A stretch of 64,000 bases of DNA from Aporrectodea caliginosa (GCA_020284085.1 JACEVL010000480.1:934279-998278), one strand, 5' to 3'. Positions 12,240-23,640 are shown, counted from the stretch's first letter. Made by a program: numbers and translations. Notes: generated by a model from the letters alone, not told the origin.

Positions 12240-12840
12240 GAAGGACTTGCTCAAGGTCCGTATACGCAGTAACCGTCTCAAGGGAGAAGGAGGCTCAAAC
12301 CAGTTTTATCTGCGTTACAAGGAGAACGGTCTATAACCAGTCGCCTGCATGTCCCCTATATGCATATTATAGCATTTCTGATAATGGTTCTAAAGTCACT
12401 GGATAAGATTAGGTGAGCCAGTGCGTTGTAATTGCACACCGCATTCGAACCAGAGACTCTCCGTTTCCCGGTGCACTCTTTCCCTGCAGCGTCTGATCGC
12501 CTTTTAAACGTGTCACTCCGCAGTTGATCGCGGAAAGTCTTCTCTGGAGGTCCTCACGTGTGATAAAGAAGAGTCTGCTTAATAATGCACTTCAAGTCGT
12601 ACCGCATATACTTCCAAGAAAATTATATCTATTTATATTGCATATCATAGACCAGAAATTATATATATTTAGATGGAATTATTAGATCTGAGAAAATTAT
12701 ATATATTTTTATGTATTATATTAGGATATATATTATATGTATGTAAGTATATGCATAAAAGATGAACCAGCGAGTCATATCACGCGTCTACAGTTACGTG
12801 GTGCATGCGAAAGCTATTACATACGATTAGATATTTTAGC
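12240..12840. other. No gene seen; AT-rich
   Basis: A possible tRNA-like segment on the minus strand at about 12410-12460 (GGTTCGAATGCGG) is too weak to call. Sequence 12610-12750 is a degenerate AAATTATATATATTT repeat. Confidence 0.35.
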
Positions 12841-12849
12841 AGCCTGCAG

Positions 12850-12983
12850 TCAGTTTGTCTGTCTGCTTGTCTGTCTGCATGGTTGGCTGTCTGACGCCTG
12901 TCAGTTAATCTGGCTGTCAGTCTGTCTCCCTGTCTGTCAGTCTGCCTGCATGTCTGTCAGTCAGTTTGTCTGCACGTCTGTCT
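12850..12983. repeat. CTGT-rich tract
   Basis: Imperfect CTGTCTGT/CAGTCTGT repeats. At 12984 it abuts CAGTGTTTCTAACCTGGGTG, which looks like a hAT terminus; its partner end was not found. Confidence 0.75.
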
Positions 12984-13379
12984 CAGTGTTTCTAACCTGG
13001 GTGCCGCGGGACTCAAGGATGCCGTGAAACTGCTCTAGAAGTGCCGCGGCTGAATGGCAGAACCTAAAAGTTTTTTACTTACTAACATAAATCTGTCACT
13101 ATTTTTGTAAAACTTAAAGTATGTGGAAATAGCCGCAACACTGCGGTTGAATACAAGGAACGTTGCTCGTCGTTGAAATAAAGGACTAACTATAGAACAG
13201 AAATAGAATTAAGACGCGATGCCGTTGACTGAATGACTGCCAGTAATCGTTATCGTAATCTCGAGATTTTTACAGCACCCAAGAAGCGAAGCCGCAGGAT
13301 CAAACTTATTCATTTTTTAAGTGGCTGCCATCCCAGGTCGATGCTCCCTGCGCTCGGCAACCTCTGGAGACCTAGTAAT

Positions 13380-13560
13380 CCCGAGGAGGATCGGCACCGC
13401 GGATTTTCCTACTCCGGTCGTATGCAGCCTGGAATGCCTTACCAACGGACGTCAAGGAAATTGCTTTTCCAATGACTAGTTTTAAAAAGATGTCTAAAAC
13501 CTTCTTATTTAATATGGACCTAATTAATGATCTACATGTATCTACAGACGATCGTACGCT
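13380..13560 (+). pseudogene. LINE ORF2 C-terminus fragment
   Basis: One frame reads SYAAWNALPTDVKEIAFP, then MTSFKKMSKTFLFNMDLIND. This is the WNxLPxxV...SFKxxLKTFLF block of CR1/L2/Jockey-like LINEs. Only this end is preserved. Confidence 0.7.
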
Positions 13561-13654
13561 GCTCTCGTTCGAACTTAGTTCACGGTCATTGCACTCACCT
13601 TTGAGGCGCGTCTAATTGTGCGTGTTAAACATATCTGTTTAGTAATAATAATAA

Positions 13655-13682
13655 TAACAAAAAAAAAATAATAATAATAATA

Positions 13683-13727
<45 letters not shown>

Positions 13728-13747
13728 GCTGCAACAACAATAACAGT

Positions 13748-13820
<73 letters not shown>

Positions 13821-13822
13821 TA
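13655..13822. repeat. (TAA)n/(ATT)n inverted microsatellites
   Basis: An ATT run follows a short TAA run (13655-13725). After a TAGCTGCAACAACAATAACAG spacer comes a long ATA run to 13822, so the two arrays are in opposite orientation and could fold on each other. Confidence 0.95.
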
Positions 13823-13835
13823 ATATTAATAAACA

Positions 13836-13899
13836 CTGCGAACTTATTAAGAAACTCGTGCTATACCGTATAGCACGAGTTTCTTGATAGAGTTCGCAG
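13836..13899. repeat. Near-perfect 30-bp hairpin
   Basis: The left arm 13836-13865 (CTGCGAACTTATTAAGAAAC, then TCGTGCTATA), a 3-nt loop, and the right arm 13869-13899 pair with only a few mismatches. This could be a cruciform, a small-RNA precursor or a collapsed palindromic insertion. Confidence 0.85.
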
Positions 13900-14171
13900 A
13901 TTCGGAAGATTAGGAAACTCACTGTCTATCAATATTCTGCGCTTGTCCTCTGATGCAGAAAAAACTCTAAAAGGCAGCCCAGTCTACCACCTGGCATCCG
14001 CAACCACCAGTCACTCGATTCAGAACAGGACTAAAACAGCAATGATGAGGACACGAGGAAGAAAGAAGGGCAAGGCAAAGGACTAGGACAAGGAGAAGGA
14101 CGAGTAGAAAACAAAGGAGCGAGGGAAGACGAAGAAGACGAAGACGAAGAAGGACAGGGATCATTAGGAGA

Positions 14172-14173
<2 letters not shown>

Positions 14174-14204
<31 letters not shown>

Positions 14205-14336
14205 TTTAATAATATTTATTCTTTATTCGTTGTACTTTTGCTGCAACCTAGGGAATAAAGGCATGAGCTAAACCCAGGGGCCGGAATCGAACCGGGACCG
14301 TGAAAACTTCAGGCAAGAGTGCTATCGTTTATACTA
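14174..14336 (-). mobile_element. tRNA-derived SINE with (ATT)n tail
   Basis: On the minus strand GATAGCACTCTTGCC, then GGTCCCGGTTCGATTCCGGC, are spaced like A and B boxes. A body of about 90 nt leads into an ATT array at 14174-14205. The architecture is that of a short tRNA SINE. Confidence 0.55.
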
Positions 14337-14499
14337 TTCTCAAAACAGGAAAAGAATACGAAGCAGACCTAAAAGTACAAGGAAAAGGAATAGGGCAGTT
14401 GGTTGGACAAGGACAAGGAGGTGGACAAAGACAAAAGAAGAAGCAGACTCAAAAGGACAAAGAAAAAGAACTATAGTACTAGGAGAATGAGAAGGACAA

Positions 14500-17400
14500 G
14501 AAGAAGAAGAAGAAGAAGAAAAAGAAGAAGAAGAAGAAGAAGAAGAAGAAGAAGAAGAAGAAGAAGAAGAAGAAGAAGAAGAAGAAGAAGAAGAAGAAGA
14601 AGAAGAATGCGAAGAAGAAGAATTCGAAGAAGAAGAATGCGAAGAATGCGAAGAATGCGAAGAATGCGAAGAAGAAGAATGCGAAGAATGCGAAGAATGC
14701 GAAGAAGAAGAAGAATGCGAAGAATGCGAAGAATGCGAAGAATGCGAAGAAGAAGAATGCGAAGAATGCGAAGAATGCGAAGAATGCGAAGAATGCGAAG
14801 AAGAATGCGAAGAAGAATGCGAAGAAGAATGCGAAGAAGAATGCGAAGAATGCGAAGAAGAAGAAGAAGAATGCGAATAATGCGAAGAAGAAGAATGCGA
14901 AGAATGCGAAGAATGCGAAGAAGAAGAAGAATAAGAATGCGAAGAATGCGAAGAAGAAGAATGCGAAGAAGAAGAAGAATGCGAAGAATGCGAAGAAGAA
15001 GAATGCGAAGAATGCGAAGAAGAATGCGAAGAATGCGAAGAATGCGAAGAAGAAGAAGAAGAATGCGAAGAATGCGAAGAATGCGAAGAATGCGAAGAAG
15101 AAGAATGCGAAGAAGAAGAATGCGAAGAAGAAGAATGCGAAGAAGAAGAATGCGAAGAATGCGAAGAATGCGAAGAATGCGAAGAATGCGAAGAATGCGA
15201 AGAATGCGAAGAATGCGAAGAATGCGAAGAATGCGAAGAATGCGAAGAATGCGAAGAAGAAGAATGCGAAGAAGAAGAATGCGAAGAAGAAGAATGCGAA
15301 GAAGAAGAAGAAGAAGAAGAATGCGAAGAATGCGAAGAATGCGAAGAATGCGAAGAATGCGAAGAAGAAGAATGCGAAGAAGAAGAAGAAGAAGAAGAAT
15401 GCGAAGAAGAAGAATGCGAAGAAGAAGAATGCGAAGAAGAAGAATGCGAAGAAGAAGAAGAAGAAGAAGAAGAAGAAGAAGAAGAAGAAGAAGAAGAAGA
15501 AGAAGAAGAAGAAGAAGAAGAAGAAGAAGAAGAAAAGAAGAAGAAGAAGAAGAAGAAGAAGAAGAATGCGAAGAAGAATGCGAAGAAGAATGCGAAGAAG
15601 AATGCGAAGAAGAATGCGAAGAAGAATGCGAAGAAGAAGAATGCGAAGAAGAAGAATGCGAAGAAGAAGAAGAAGAAGAATGCGAAGAAGAAGAAGAAGA
15701 AGAAGAAGAAGAAGAAGAAGAAGAAGAATGCGAAGAAGAAGAAGAAGAAGAAGAAGAAGAAGAAGAAGAAGAAGAAGAAGAAGAAGAAGAAGAAGAAGAA
15801 GAAGAAGAAGAAGAAGAAGAAGAAGAAGAAGAAGAAGAAGAAGAAGAAGAAGAAGAAGAAGAAGAAGAAGAAGAAGAAGAAGAAGAAGAAGAAGAAGAAG
15901 AAGAAGAAGAAGAAGAAGAAGAAGAAGAAGAAGAAGAAGAAGAAGAAGAAGAAGAAGAAGAAGAAGAAGAAGAAGAAGAAGAAGAATGCGAAGAAGAAGA
16001 AGAAGAAGAAGAAGAAGAAGAAGAAGAAAAAAGAAGAAGAATGCGAAGAAAGAAGAAGAAGAAGAAGAAGAAGAATGCAAAGAAGAAGAAGAAGAAGAAG
16101 AAGAAGAAGAAGAAGAAGAAGAAGAAGAAGAAGAAGAAGAAGAAGAAGAAGAAGAAGAAGAAGAAGAAGAATGCAAAGAAGAAGAAGAAGAAGAAGAAGA
16201 AGAAGAAGAAGAAGAAGAAGAAGAAGAAGAAGAAGAAGAAGAAGAAGAAGAAGAAGAAGAAGAAGAAGAAGAAGAAGAAGAAGAAGAAGAAGAAGAAGAA
16301 GAAGAAGAAGAAGAAGAAGAAGAATGCAAAGAAGAAGAAGAAGAAGAAGAAGAAGAAGAAGAAGAAGAAGAAGAAGAAGAAGAAGAAGAAGAAGAAGAAG
16401 AAGAAGAAGAAGAAGAAGAAGAAGAAGAAGAAGAAGAAGAAGAAGAAGAAGAAGAAGAAGAAGAAGAAGAAGAAGAAGAAGAAGAAGAAGAAGAAGAAGA
16501 AGAAGAAGAAGAAGAAGAAGAAGAAGAAGAAGAAGAAGAAGAAGAAGAAGAAGAAGAAGAAGAAGAAGAAGAAGAAGAAGAAGAAGAAGAAGAAGAAGAA
16601 GAAGAAGAAGAAGAAGAAGAAGAAGAAGAAGAAGAAGAAGAAGAAGAAGAAGAAGAAGAAGAAGAAGAAGAAGAAGAAGAAGAAGAAGAAGAAGAAGAAG
16701 AAGAAGAAGAAGAAGAAGAAGAAGAAGAAGAAGAAGAAGAAGAAGAAGAAGAAGAAGAAGAAGAAGAAGAAGAAGAAGAAGAAGAAGAAGAAGAAGAAGA
16801 AGAAGAAGAAGAAGAAGAAGAAGAAGAAGAAGAAGAAGAAGAAGAAGAAGAAGAAGAAGAAGAAGAAGAATGCAAAGAAGAAGAAGAAGAAGAAGAAGAA
16901 GAAGAAGAAGAAGAAGAAGAAGAAGAAGAAGAAGAAGAAGAAGAAGAAGAAGAAGAAGAAGAAGAAGAAGAAGAAGAAGAAGAAGAAGAAGAAGAAGAAG
17001 AAGAAGAAGAAGAAGAAGAAGAAGAAGAAGAAGAAGAAGAAGAAGAAGAAGAAGAAGAAGAAGAAGAAGAAGAAGAAGAAGAAGAAGAAGAAGAAGAAGA
17101 AGAAGAAGAAGAAGAAGAAGAAGAAGAAGAAGAAGAAGAAGAAGAAGAAGAAGAAGAAGAAGAAGAAGAAGAAGAAGAAGAAGAAGAAGAAGAAGAAGAA
17201 GAAGAAGAAGAAGAAGAAGAAGAAGAAGAAGAAGAAGAAGAAGAAGAAGAAGAAGAAGAAGAAGAAGAAGAAGAAGAAGAAGAAGAAGAAGAAGAAGAAG
17301 AAGAAGAAGAAGAAGAAGAAGAAGAAGAAGAAGAAGAAGAAGAAGAAGAAGAAGAAGAAGAAGAAGAAGAAGAAGAAGAAGAAGAAGAAGAAGAAGAAGA

Positions 17401-17845
17401 AGAAGAAGAAGAAGAAGAAGAAGAAGAAGAAGAAGAAGAAGAAGAAGAAGAAGAAGAAGAAGAAGAAGAAGAAGAAGAAGAAGAAGAAGAAGAAGAAGAA
17501 GAAGAAGAAGAAGAAGAAGAAGAAGAAGAAGAAGAAGAAGAAGAAGAAGAAGAAGAAGAAGAAGAAGAAGAAGAAGAAGAAGAAGAAGAAGAAGAAGAAG
17601 AAGAAGAAGAAGAAGAAGAAGAAGAAGAAGAAGAAGAAGAAGAAGAAGAAGAAGAAGAAGAAGAAGCAGAAGAAGAAGAAGAAGAAGAAGAAGAAGAAGA
17701 ATGCAAAGAAGAAGAAGAAGAAGAAGAAGAAGAAGAAGAAGAAGAAGAAGAAGAAGAAGAAGAAGAAGAAGAAGAAGAAGAAGAAGAAGAAGAAGAAGAA
17801 GAAGAAGAAGAAGAAGAAGAAGAAGAAGAAGCAAGAAGAAGAAGA
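14500..17845. repeat. 3.35-kb GAA satellite with GAATGC interruptions
   Basis: This is an almost continuous GAA array. From about 14605 to 16050 it is interrupted by GAATGCGAA units, at first very densely. From 16070 onward interruptions are rare and become GAATGCAAA (near 16075, 16170, 16325, 16870 and 17700). Uninterrupted runs reach about 540 and 790 bp. The frames on both strands stay open for more than 1100 codons (poly-K/E/R, poly-F/S/L) purely because of the period. Long GAA/TTC tracts are known to form triplex DNA and to block transcription. Confidence 0.98.
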
Positions 17846-18159
17846 AACACCAATTATATCATGCTTCATGCAACCGGCGTTTATCAGTTGTCCACCAGTT
17901 GTTGTTATCAAGAAGCGTTGAAGAACAATGTGAAGAAGAAGAAGAAGAATTTCAAGTCTCAGAAGGAGAGGCTGCATTCTGTTCACCGGTGCTAGATAAA
18001 TGATCCACTGAGATCCATTACCCATAAGAGTTCAAGTCACTCTTTTCGTCGCTTTATTTGTCTGTGTACGTGTCTCTGTCTTATCTTTCCTGTCCGCGTC
18101 TGTGCGTCTCTCTTTCTCTTTTTAACTGTATACGCGTGAACTTGTCTGTCGATTTAGAA

Positions 18160-18560
18160 GTCTCCCTTTCTGAAGTCTAGAAGAAGAAGAAGTTTGAAGT
18201 GTGTCTGTCTGCCTGTATTGAATATTAGAAGATCCAGAAGATGTTTCAAGTAAGGCTGAAGTACAAGTAGAAGAAGAAGGTCTCAAGTCGAAGTGCTTTT
18301 GCAAAGAAGAACAAGAAGAATGCAAAGAAGAAGAATGCAACAGAAGAAGAAGAATTATAATTTCAAGAAGAAGAAGAATGCAAGCATCCCACGCTTGAAT
18401 AGTCTCTAAATGAACGGAGAAGAAGAATCCGTACTCAGTGATTACTTATTAAATGAAGAAGCTCTATAAATTCTATTAGCGTTTTGTCAGTCACTATACT
18501 CACCTCTCCAAAGATGGAGTCTTTGCAAGAAGTTTAACAAAGAAGAATGTTGTGCCAGAA
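18160..18560. repeat. GAA-rich flank with dispersed GAAGAAG islands
   Basis: Short GAAGAAGAAG and GAATGCAAAGAAG pieces are scattered in otherwise mixed sequence (18180, 18270, 18305-18380, 18555). This looks like eroded satellite, not a gene. No supportable ORF is present up to 18930. Confidence 0.7.
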
Positions 18561-18989
18561 GAAGAAGAAAAGATAGTTTTCTCACTGCAAAACTTGCAGA
18601 AAAGGCAAAGCTATCCGAGTGCCTAGAAAAACTGTCAGTTGTTTCCAAGTACTTAGGTCTCGAGTACGAGTACTTTGGTCTCAAGTACAAGAAGAAATAC
18701 AAGTACTTAACACTGTATTCGAGTTGTAGGCCTACTCGAGTACAAGTACTACATTTCTGTGTATAGCTGTCTCCCTGTCTATGCCCTTTTCTCTGACCTT
18801 TTAGTTTGTGCGCTACCTGTCTATTTGAGTGCATCCCTGTATTTCTGTTTGTCTGTCTGTCTGTGTTTGTACAGTATATATATATGTCTGCGTGTCGGTC
18901 AGTTCCAAAGGGAAGGCCGTGCATTGCGCTAATGACGTCAATTGACGGATGATATTGTATACAGAGGAATCAACAATCTTCATGCATTC

Positions 18990-19042
18990 GGTCGTCCGTC
19001 CGTCCGTCCGTCCGTCCGTCCGTCCATCCATCCATCCATTCA
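18990..19042. repeat. (CCGT)n/(CCAT)n microsatellite
   Basis: About ten CCGT units followed by CCAT units. Confidence 0.9.
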
Positions 19043-19231
19043 TCTATTCATCAGTATAGTCCAGCAATTTATTCTTGCAGCTGCTGCAGCTGTCCCGTGT
19101 AAACGGACAGACTCCATCATATTCAGTGCACTGAACGAAAAAAGGCATCAGTTAGTGTTGCCGATGCAACAACGATCTCTGTCTCTGCAGTCGGCAGAGG
19201 ATGTTGCACAAGTGAAATTGCATGGCACCAC

Positions 19232-19446
19232 GAGGGACCCGTGTGAGCTGAACATGTGTGAGAAATGAGGGACCCGTGTGAGCTGAACATGTGTGAGAAA
19301 TGAGGGACCCGTGTGAGCTGAACATGTGTGAGAAATGAGGGACCCGTGTGAGCTGAACATGTGTGAGAAATGAGGGACCAGTGTGAGCTGAACATGTGTG
19401 AGAAATGAGGGTCCCGTGTGAGCTGAACATGTGTGAGAAATAAGGA
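19232..19446. repeat. 35-bp minisatellite, six units
   Basis: The unit is GAGGGACCCGTGTGAGCTGA plus ACATGTGTGAGAAAT. One unit carries GACCAG and another GGTCCC. A diverged piece (GACACCGTGTGAACTGAACG) reappears at about 20843, on the far side of the element at 19447-20480, so the array was split by insertion. Confidence 0.95.
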
Positions 19447-20480
19447 CAGTGATATTTTAGTTCTTTGATTAATTTTACTTCTAGTTCTTATTTACTTTTG
19501 CTGAAGCGAGTTTACTGCTCCTTCTACTTCTAGTTCTCAAGTAATTTTACTTCTTCACCTCTCAAATAATTTTACTTCTACTTCTGGTTTTAGTATAATG
19601 TTACTTCCCCATATAGGCTCTCATCGGGTTTTCTTGCTCTTGCCTTCAATGCTTTCATTCTACGCACGTTTTCTCATGGTAATGTTTTATTTAAGCTTTT
19701 ATTACAGCATAAAACAAATTTTACATACATGCAACTTATTGGAACAGTTCAATAGTCCATAAAGCGTCACCAACCAACAGTAGAGGCTCCAGGATTTCAG
19801 GTTTGGGGGCTAAAGCTCCAAGCCCTTCCCTTTTGTCCCCTCCTCTCTGTGATTTGCAGTGATTTTCCACTTTTTGGGGGCTGAGCTGCAGTTAGGGGGG
19901 GCTAAGCCCCCTATCTCCCTGGCGCCGCCACTGCCAACCAATAATTTTATAGTTCATTTTCAGAAAAACTCGCATTTCTAGAGATTGTCTCGTCCTATTT
20001 CTACGACCTGTAGGCTAGACCAAATTCCAGCTAGCGAAAAAATCCCACAAAAAACGCACATCCCCTTTCCGGCCAGAGAGAGCATCCTTGAAAGCTTATT
20101 TCGGTGTGAAAGTAATATAAAGGAACGAAACTTTCAAACTTTGAAATATTGCACGAAAAGCACGAGATTGGCTACGAGAGTCACCTTACGCGCGGAGGTA
20201 TTCGCCATATCCAGACAAGCAACATAACTTTTTACACATTTCTGTAGCGCGGCAGGATACTAATACGGTCCCTGAAAATTAGAAGTTTCTTAATTTTCGT
20301 TCTGGAAATATTTGTGTTTCTTATTCTTATTCATTTCTGGAGGTCTTGATTTCACTTCTTATTCTATTCTCGTTCTTAAAATAATTTTTATTCTACTTCT
20401 AGGCTACTTCTGCTGTACGATAAATCAAATAAGCCTAATTATTATTTCTATTCTACTTTTCATTCATGAAAGTATCACTG
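19447..20480. mobile_element. Old hAT-like element of about 1 kb inserted in the 35-bp minisatellite
   Basis: Ends are CAGTGATA and TATCACTG. Inside are degenerate repeats of ACTTCTACTTCTAGTTCTC/AATAATTTTA at both ends. The minisatellite motif lies on both flanks (to 19441 and from about 20843). The flanking octamers AATAAGGA and TATGATGA agree at five of eight positions, consistent with a decayed duplication. No transposase was recognised. It contains a younger MITE at 19778-19933. Confidence 0.55.
19778..19933. mobile_element. hAT-type MITE, TSD CCAACCAA
   Basis: This 156-bp element starts CAGTAGAGGCTCCAGG and ends GGCGCCGCCACTG, with G/C-rich subterminal GGGGGCT inverted segments. The octamer CCAACCAA is repeated exactly at 19770-19777 and 19934-19941. 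A relative lies at 60640-60786. It is too short to code for anything. Confidence 0.9.
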
Positions 20481-20485
20481 TATGA

Positions 20486-20834
20486 CAGAGGTGCAAAAAA
20501 CCAAGTTAAAAAAAATGAAAAGTTGTTTTTTTTGTTTTTTGTTTTTTTTTTGTTTTTACGATTTTCCTATTTCGGATCATAAACTCATAAAAATGGCATG
20601 AATACCGTTCAAATTAATCAGATGCGTAAATGAAATTAATTAGAACAGTAGAACCGTAGAATGTTATGTAACGAAATTGACAAAGACGATACAACAAGCG
20701 AGTTGAAGAGACGCCATTTTGGTATTTAGGCCTATAGCCTAATTTATAAATTTAAAAAAATACGAAATTTTGCGGTTTTCTGGTTTTTTGGTTAAAAAAA
20801 CAGAAAACAAAAACCCAAACCTTTAAGAGCCCTG
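20486..20834. mobile_element. hAT-type MITE, TSD CTGTATGA
   Basis: The left end is CAGAGGTGCAAAAAACC and the right end AAGAGCCCTG, with long T and A runs inside. CTGTATGA is repeated exactly at 20478-20485 and 20835-20842. It inserted 5 bp outside the older element ending at 20480 and carries TAGGCCTA at 20727. Confidence 0.85.
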
Positions 20835-20929
20835 CTGTATGATGACACCGTGTGAACTGAACGTCTGTGCAAGTAATCACGTGTGCTGAATATCGGGTCT
20901 CATTGTTTTCGATGCTAGCCTATCCTATT

Positions 20930-21330
20930 CCAGTTTCGGGGAATATTTCCTCCTTTCTTTCGTGTCGCCTCATTTGACAGTCACGACAAGGCCTGATTTG
21001 TTTGTCTCTCTTCATGACAGTTTTGTCTTCATATGTCTCTGGTTGGGAATGACTGCCATGTCTTGCGAGGGTTATTTCCACCAATCGTACAACGACGATA
21101 CAACCTCCACCCAAGACGTCGTAACAGTTACTTTGAACTGCCTGCTAAGGATGCGAAGAACTTTATCCCACGTGTACTTTACAAACGCTTGCCCTAAGTC
21201 TCACCTGACTGCACACCTGTCTGATTTTTTGTTTGTTTTTGTCCTATACTGATTTCATTATTTAACATATTTCTATTGTAACTGGTTGCGGTCTGTCAAC
21301 CTGTCAGAAAATAAAACGAATATACATGTA
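20930..21330 (+). mobile_element. Retroposon 3' end (GGTTGCGG...CAACC family)
   Basis: ACTGGTTGCGGTCTGTCAACC, then AAAACGAATATACATG, at 21275-21325 match the copies at 23570-23635 and 50385-50435. Upstream sequence has a 96-codon ORF (20962-21252) with no motif I recognise; it may be decayed ORF2. Confidence 0.5.
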
Positions 21331-21740
21331 TATTATATGCCAATTTGTCTTTATTTGCTTCTGTGGATTTTGTCTATTATAGGCTATTATCTCTATTGAA
21401 GTTAATTGTCATTATTATTTGTATGTCTCTAGTTCTGTCAATTTCGTTTAATTTGTCTCTCTGTTGTCAGTAGGGTCTTGATTTGTGTCTCTTAATACCA
21501 ACTTCTCTCATTTCGTATTTCTGTGTTTCAATTGGTCGTTTTTTGTCTATCTTTATATCTATTTCATTCCGTTCATGTCCGTCTTAGTTTGTCTTCATAT
21601 GTCTCTATCTTGCTACTGCTGATGATAATTAAAAACTTGCGCCGACAACAGAAATTACAACGACGATGATCGAGTTTTTGAATAACACAGTAATTAAAGA
21701 TAATAATTAGTTTTAGTTTTATTATTATTAGTTTTTATTA
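21331..21740. other. No gene seen
   Basis: T-rich sequence with recurrent TTTGTCTCT/TATGTCTCT motifs and no supportable ORF. Confidence 0.4.
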
Positions 21741-21887
21741 ACAGTTTACAATTATAATAATAATAATAATAATATTATCAGAACCTTTACCACAGTTTCT
21801 TAGAGCCTGAGGGATCATTTCTATCTCGGGCTATAAAAAATATAATAATATGACATGGTTTGGGATATTTACACATATCTATTCTGA

Positions 21888-21981
<94 letters not shown>

Positions 21982-22127
21982 TTAACAACGAAAGATCTTC
22001 AAGAAACTTTCTTCCTGGTCTAAAAGAGTTCAGTGACAATACAGCGGTTCAACGCTATCGCGTGCCTGGGTTCGATGGGACCCTAGAACCTTTATTTTAA
22101 GAACCATGATTTTAAGAACTCTGATTT

Positions 22128-22213
<86 letters not shown>
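21741..22213. repeat. (TAA)n arrays with retroposon 3'-end pieces
   Basis: TAA runs lie at 21750-21772, 21889-21981 and 22127-22213. Between them, 21795-21845 (GAGCCTGAGGGATCATTTC, then ATCTCGGGCTATAAAA) matches the 3' end seen at 22455-22510 and 39525-39570. Confidence 0.9.
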
Positions 22214-22214
<1 letters not shown>

Positions 22215-22512
22215 CTTTGTGCCCTTGGCCTGTGAAACGCTGGGTCCAATAAACCAAGAAGGCCTTGCTTTAATCAACCTTCTCGGCTACCGACTTGCCC
22301 AAACTTCTGGAGACAATAGAGAGACAACTTTTCTTTTTCAGCGCTTATCGAGGACTATTCAGCGCTTCAACGCAGTTGCTTTTTCTAGCACTTTCCTAAG
22401 CCACCAATCCATCTGTGAAGACTATAGCCATTCCAGAAAAACGCGCGCCCCTAATTTTTGCAATCCTGAGGGATCATATGTACATCGGGGAAAAAAAATA
22501 ATAATAATAAGC
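22214..22512 (+). pseudogene. RT-associated repeat protein fragment with 3' end
   Basis: The plus frame reads PLACETLGPINQEGLALI, then LLGYRLAQTSGDNRETTFLF, QRLSRTIQRFNAVAFSSTFL. The LG.R...D.RE..FLFQR.S...QR.NA pattern matches 10573-10824. Downstream, GCAATCCTGAGGGATCATAT and ACATCGGGG run into AATAATAATAA, giving a plausible 3' UTR and tail. I do not recognise a named family. Confidence 0.6.
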
Positions 22513-22538
22513 GGCCAGGGTGCCACCTCATAGTATAA

Positions 22539-22975
22539 GGATCCTGAGTGGCCGAGTGGGTTGGTAGCCTGCTCGTCACGTCGGCGCCCCTGGTTCGCTT
22601 CCCGGTCGGGTCGGTTTATCAGAGATTAATTTCTCGGATCTTTACTGCGGGTGGCTCGGTCGCATTATAAATGTGGAGTACAATACAACACACAATACAA
22701 CACACAATACAACACATCACAATACAACTGGGGCGCGGTGGTTTAGGGGAATGTTCGGTGCCTTGCAGCTGGAGGTTGCGGGTTCGAAACCACCTCAAAG
22801 TCGCCGCGTAGGGACCCTGGGCAAGTCCTTCAATCGCAATTGCTCATGCGCTTCGGCGTGAAACTCCGATTCAGCGTTCGCGCAGTAGTCGGGAGCGCCT
22901 CTGAATGGGAAATCTGGTAGGGGCGCTATAACAAGTGTTCAAATACAATACAATACAATACAATACCGGGTACTT
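22539..22975 (+). mobile_element. Dimeric tRNA-derived SINE, copy 1
   Basis: The first unit has A-box-like TGGCCGAGTGGGTTGG and B-box-like CTGGTTCGCTTCCC, and ends in an AATACAACACAC-type tail. The second unit has GGCGCGGTGGTTTAGGGG and GGGTTCGAAACC, and ends GGGCGCTATAACAAGTGTTC plus (AATAC)n. Two tRNA-like heads in tandem make a dimer. Copies at 44333 and 52241 share the whole structure. Confidence 0.9.
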
Positions 22976-23239
22976 CTCGGACGGCCGGGGCTGCGGTAGA
23001 GATGGTGGCGGCTCCCGCAAAAAGGCTAAATATGTCGCCGTCCATCACTTTGTTCCTCTGGCCGTTGGCCTTCGATCGAGACCACGGGACTGGTGAATGC
23101 TGAAGGCCTGGCCTGTTCCTGGAAGACAGAGCACCATGTATACGGGGACGCACGCGAGACCTAACTATTTCAGCGCCTGCTTCTGACAATCCAATCGATC
23201 AACGCGGTGGCATTCAGCGTTACTTTTGCCACACTGCAT

Positions 23240-23310
23240 GATCATTGTTTTGTATTGTTTTAAATTTATAAAGCGCCTCTCACAGTGATCAGAGGATCAT
23301 GACGACTACT
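23240..23310 (-). mobile_element. Retroposon 3' tail fragment
   Basis: On the minus strand, GTGAGAGGCGCTTTATAAAT leads into TTAAAACAATACAA, matching the LINE 3' end at 6480-6540. Confidence 0.7.
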
Positions 23311-23489
23311 TGCGATTCAAGACGATTTGTCACTGTTCTTATTTAATGTTTAAGACCTTGAGAGTGTGTGTTCCTCGGTGCATGAAATATAGTGATGCTT
23401 TTGATTATATTTATAATCATCATTTTTATTCTCAATGCGTTTATTATTATTATTAATCATACTAAGTTTACTGTTAATAATAAGTTTAC

Positions 23490-23640
23490 TGTTGCCCCGA
23501 TGACTATGTTGCCCCGTGCTTGAACAGTGATTTAAATTGAATAATTTGCTAAATTGTAACTGGTATTACTGTTTCTGTAATAGGTTGCGGTGTGCCAACC
23601 CAGTGTTTCGTCAATAAACGAATATTATTATATAATACTA
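23490..23640 (+). mobile_element. Retroposon 3' end (GGTTGCGG...CAACC family)
   Basis: GTTGCCCCG, TGTAATAGGTTGCGGTGTGC and CAATAAACGAATATTATTAT match 50300-50435 and 21275-21325, so this is a dispersed 3' end. AATAAA-like signals (CAATAAACG) are at the end. Confidence 0.6.

Noticed and set aside
14340..18025. Six overlapping ORFs of 640-1184 codons (poly-L, poly-S, poly-F, poly-K, poly-E, poly-R)
   Set aside because: All frames are open only because a 3-bp GAA repeat without stops spans the region; no domain, start context or composition of a real protein.
22539..22640. Functional tRNA genes at the SINE heads, and at 48003-48072
   Set aside because: A and B boxes are present, but no complete cloverleaf with paired acceptor stem, and the first belongs to a repeated SINE.
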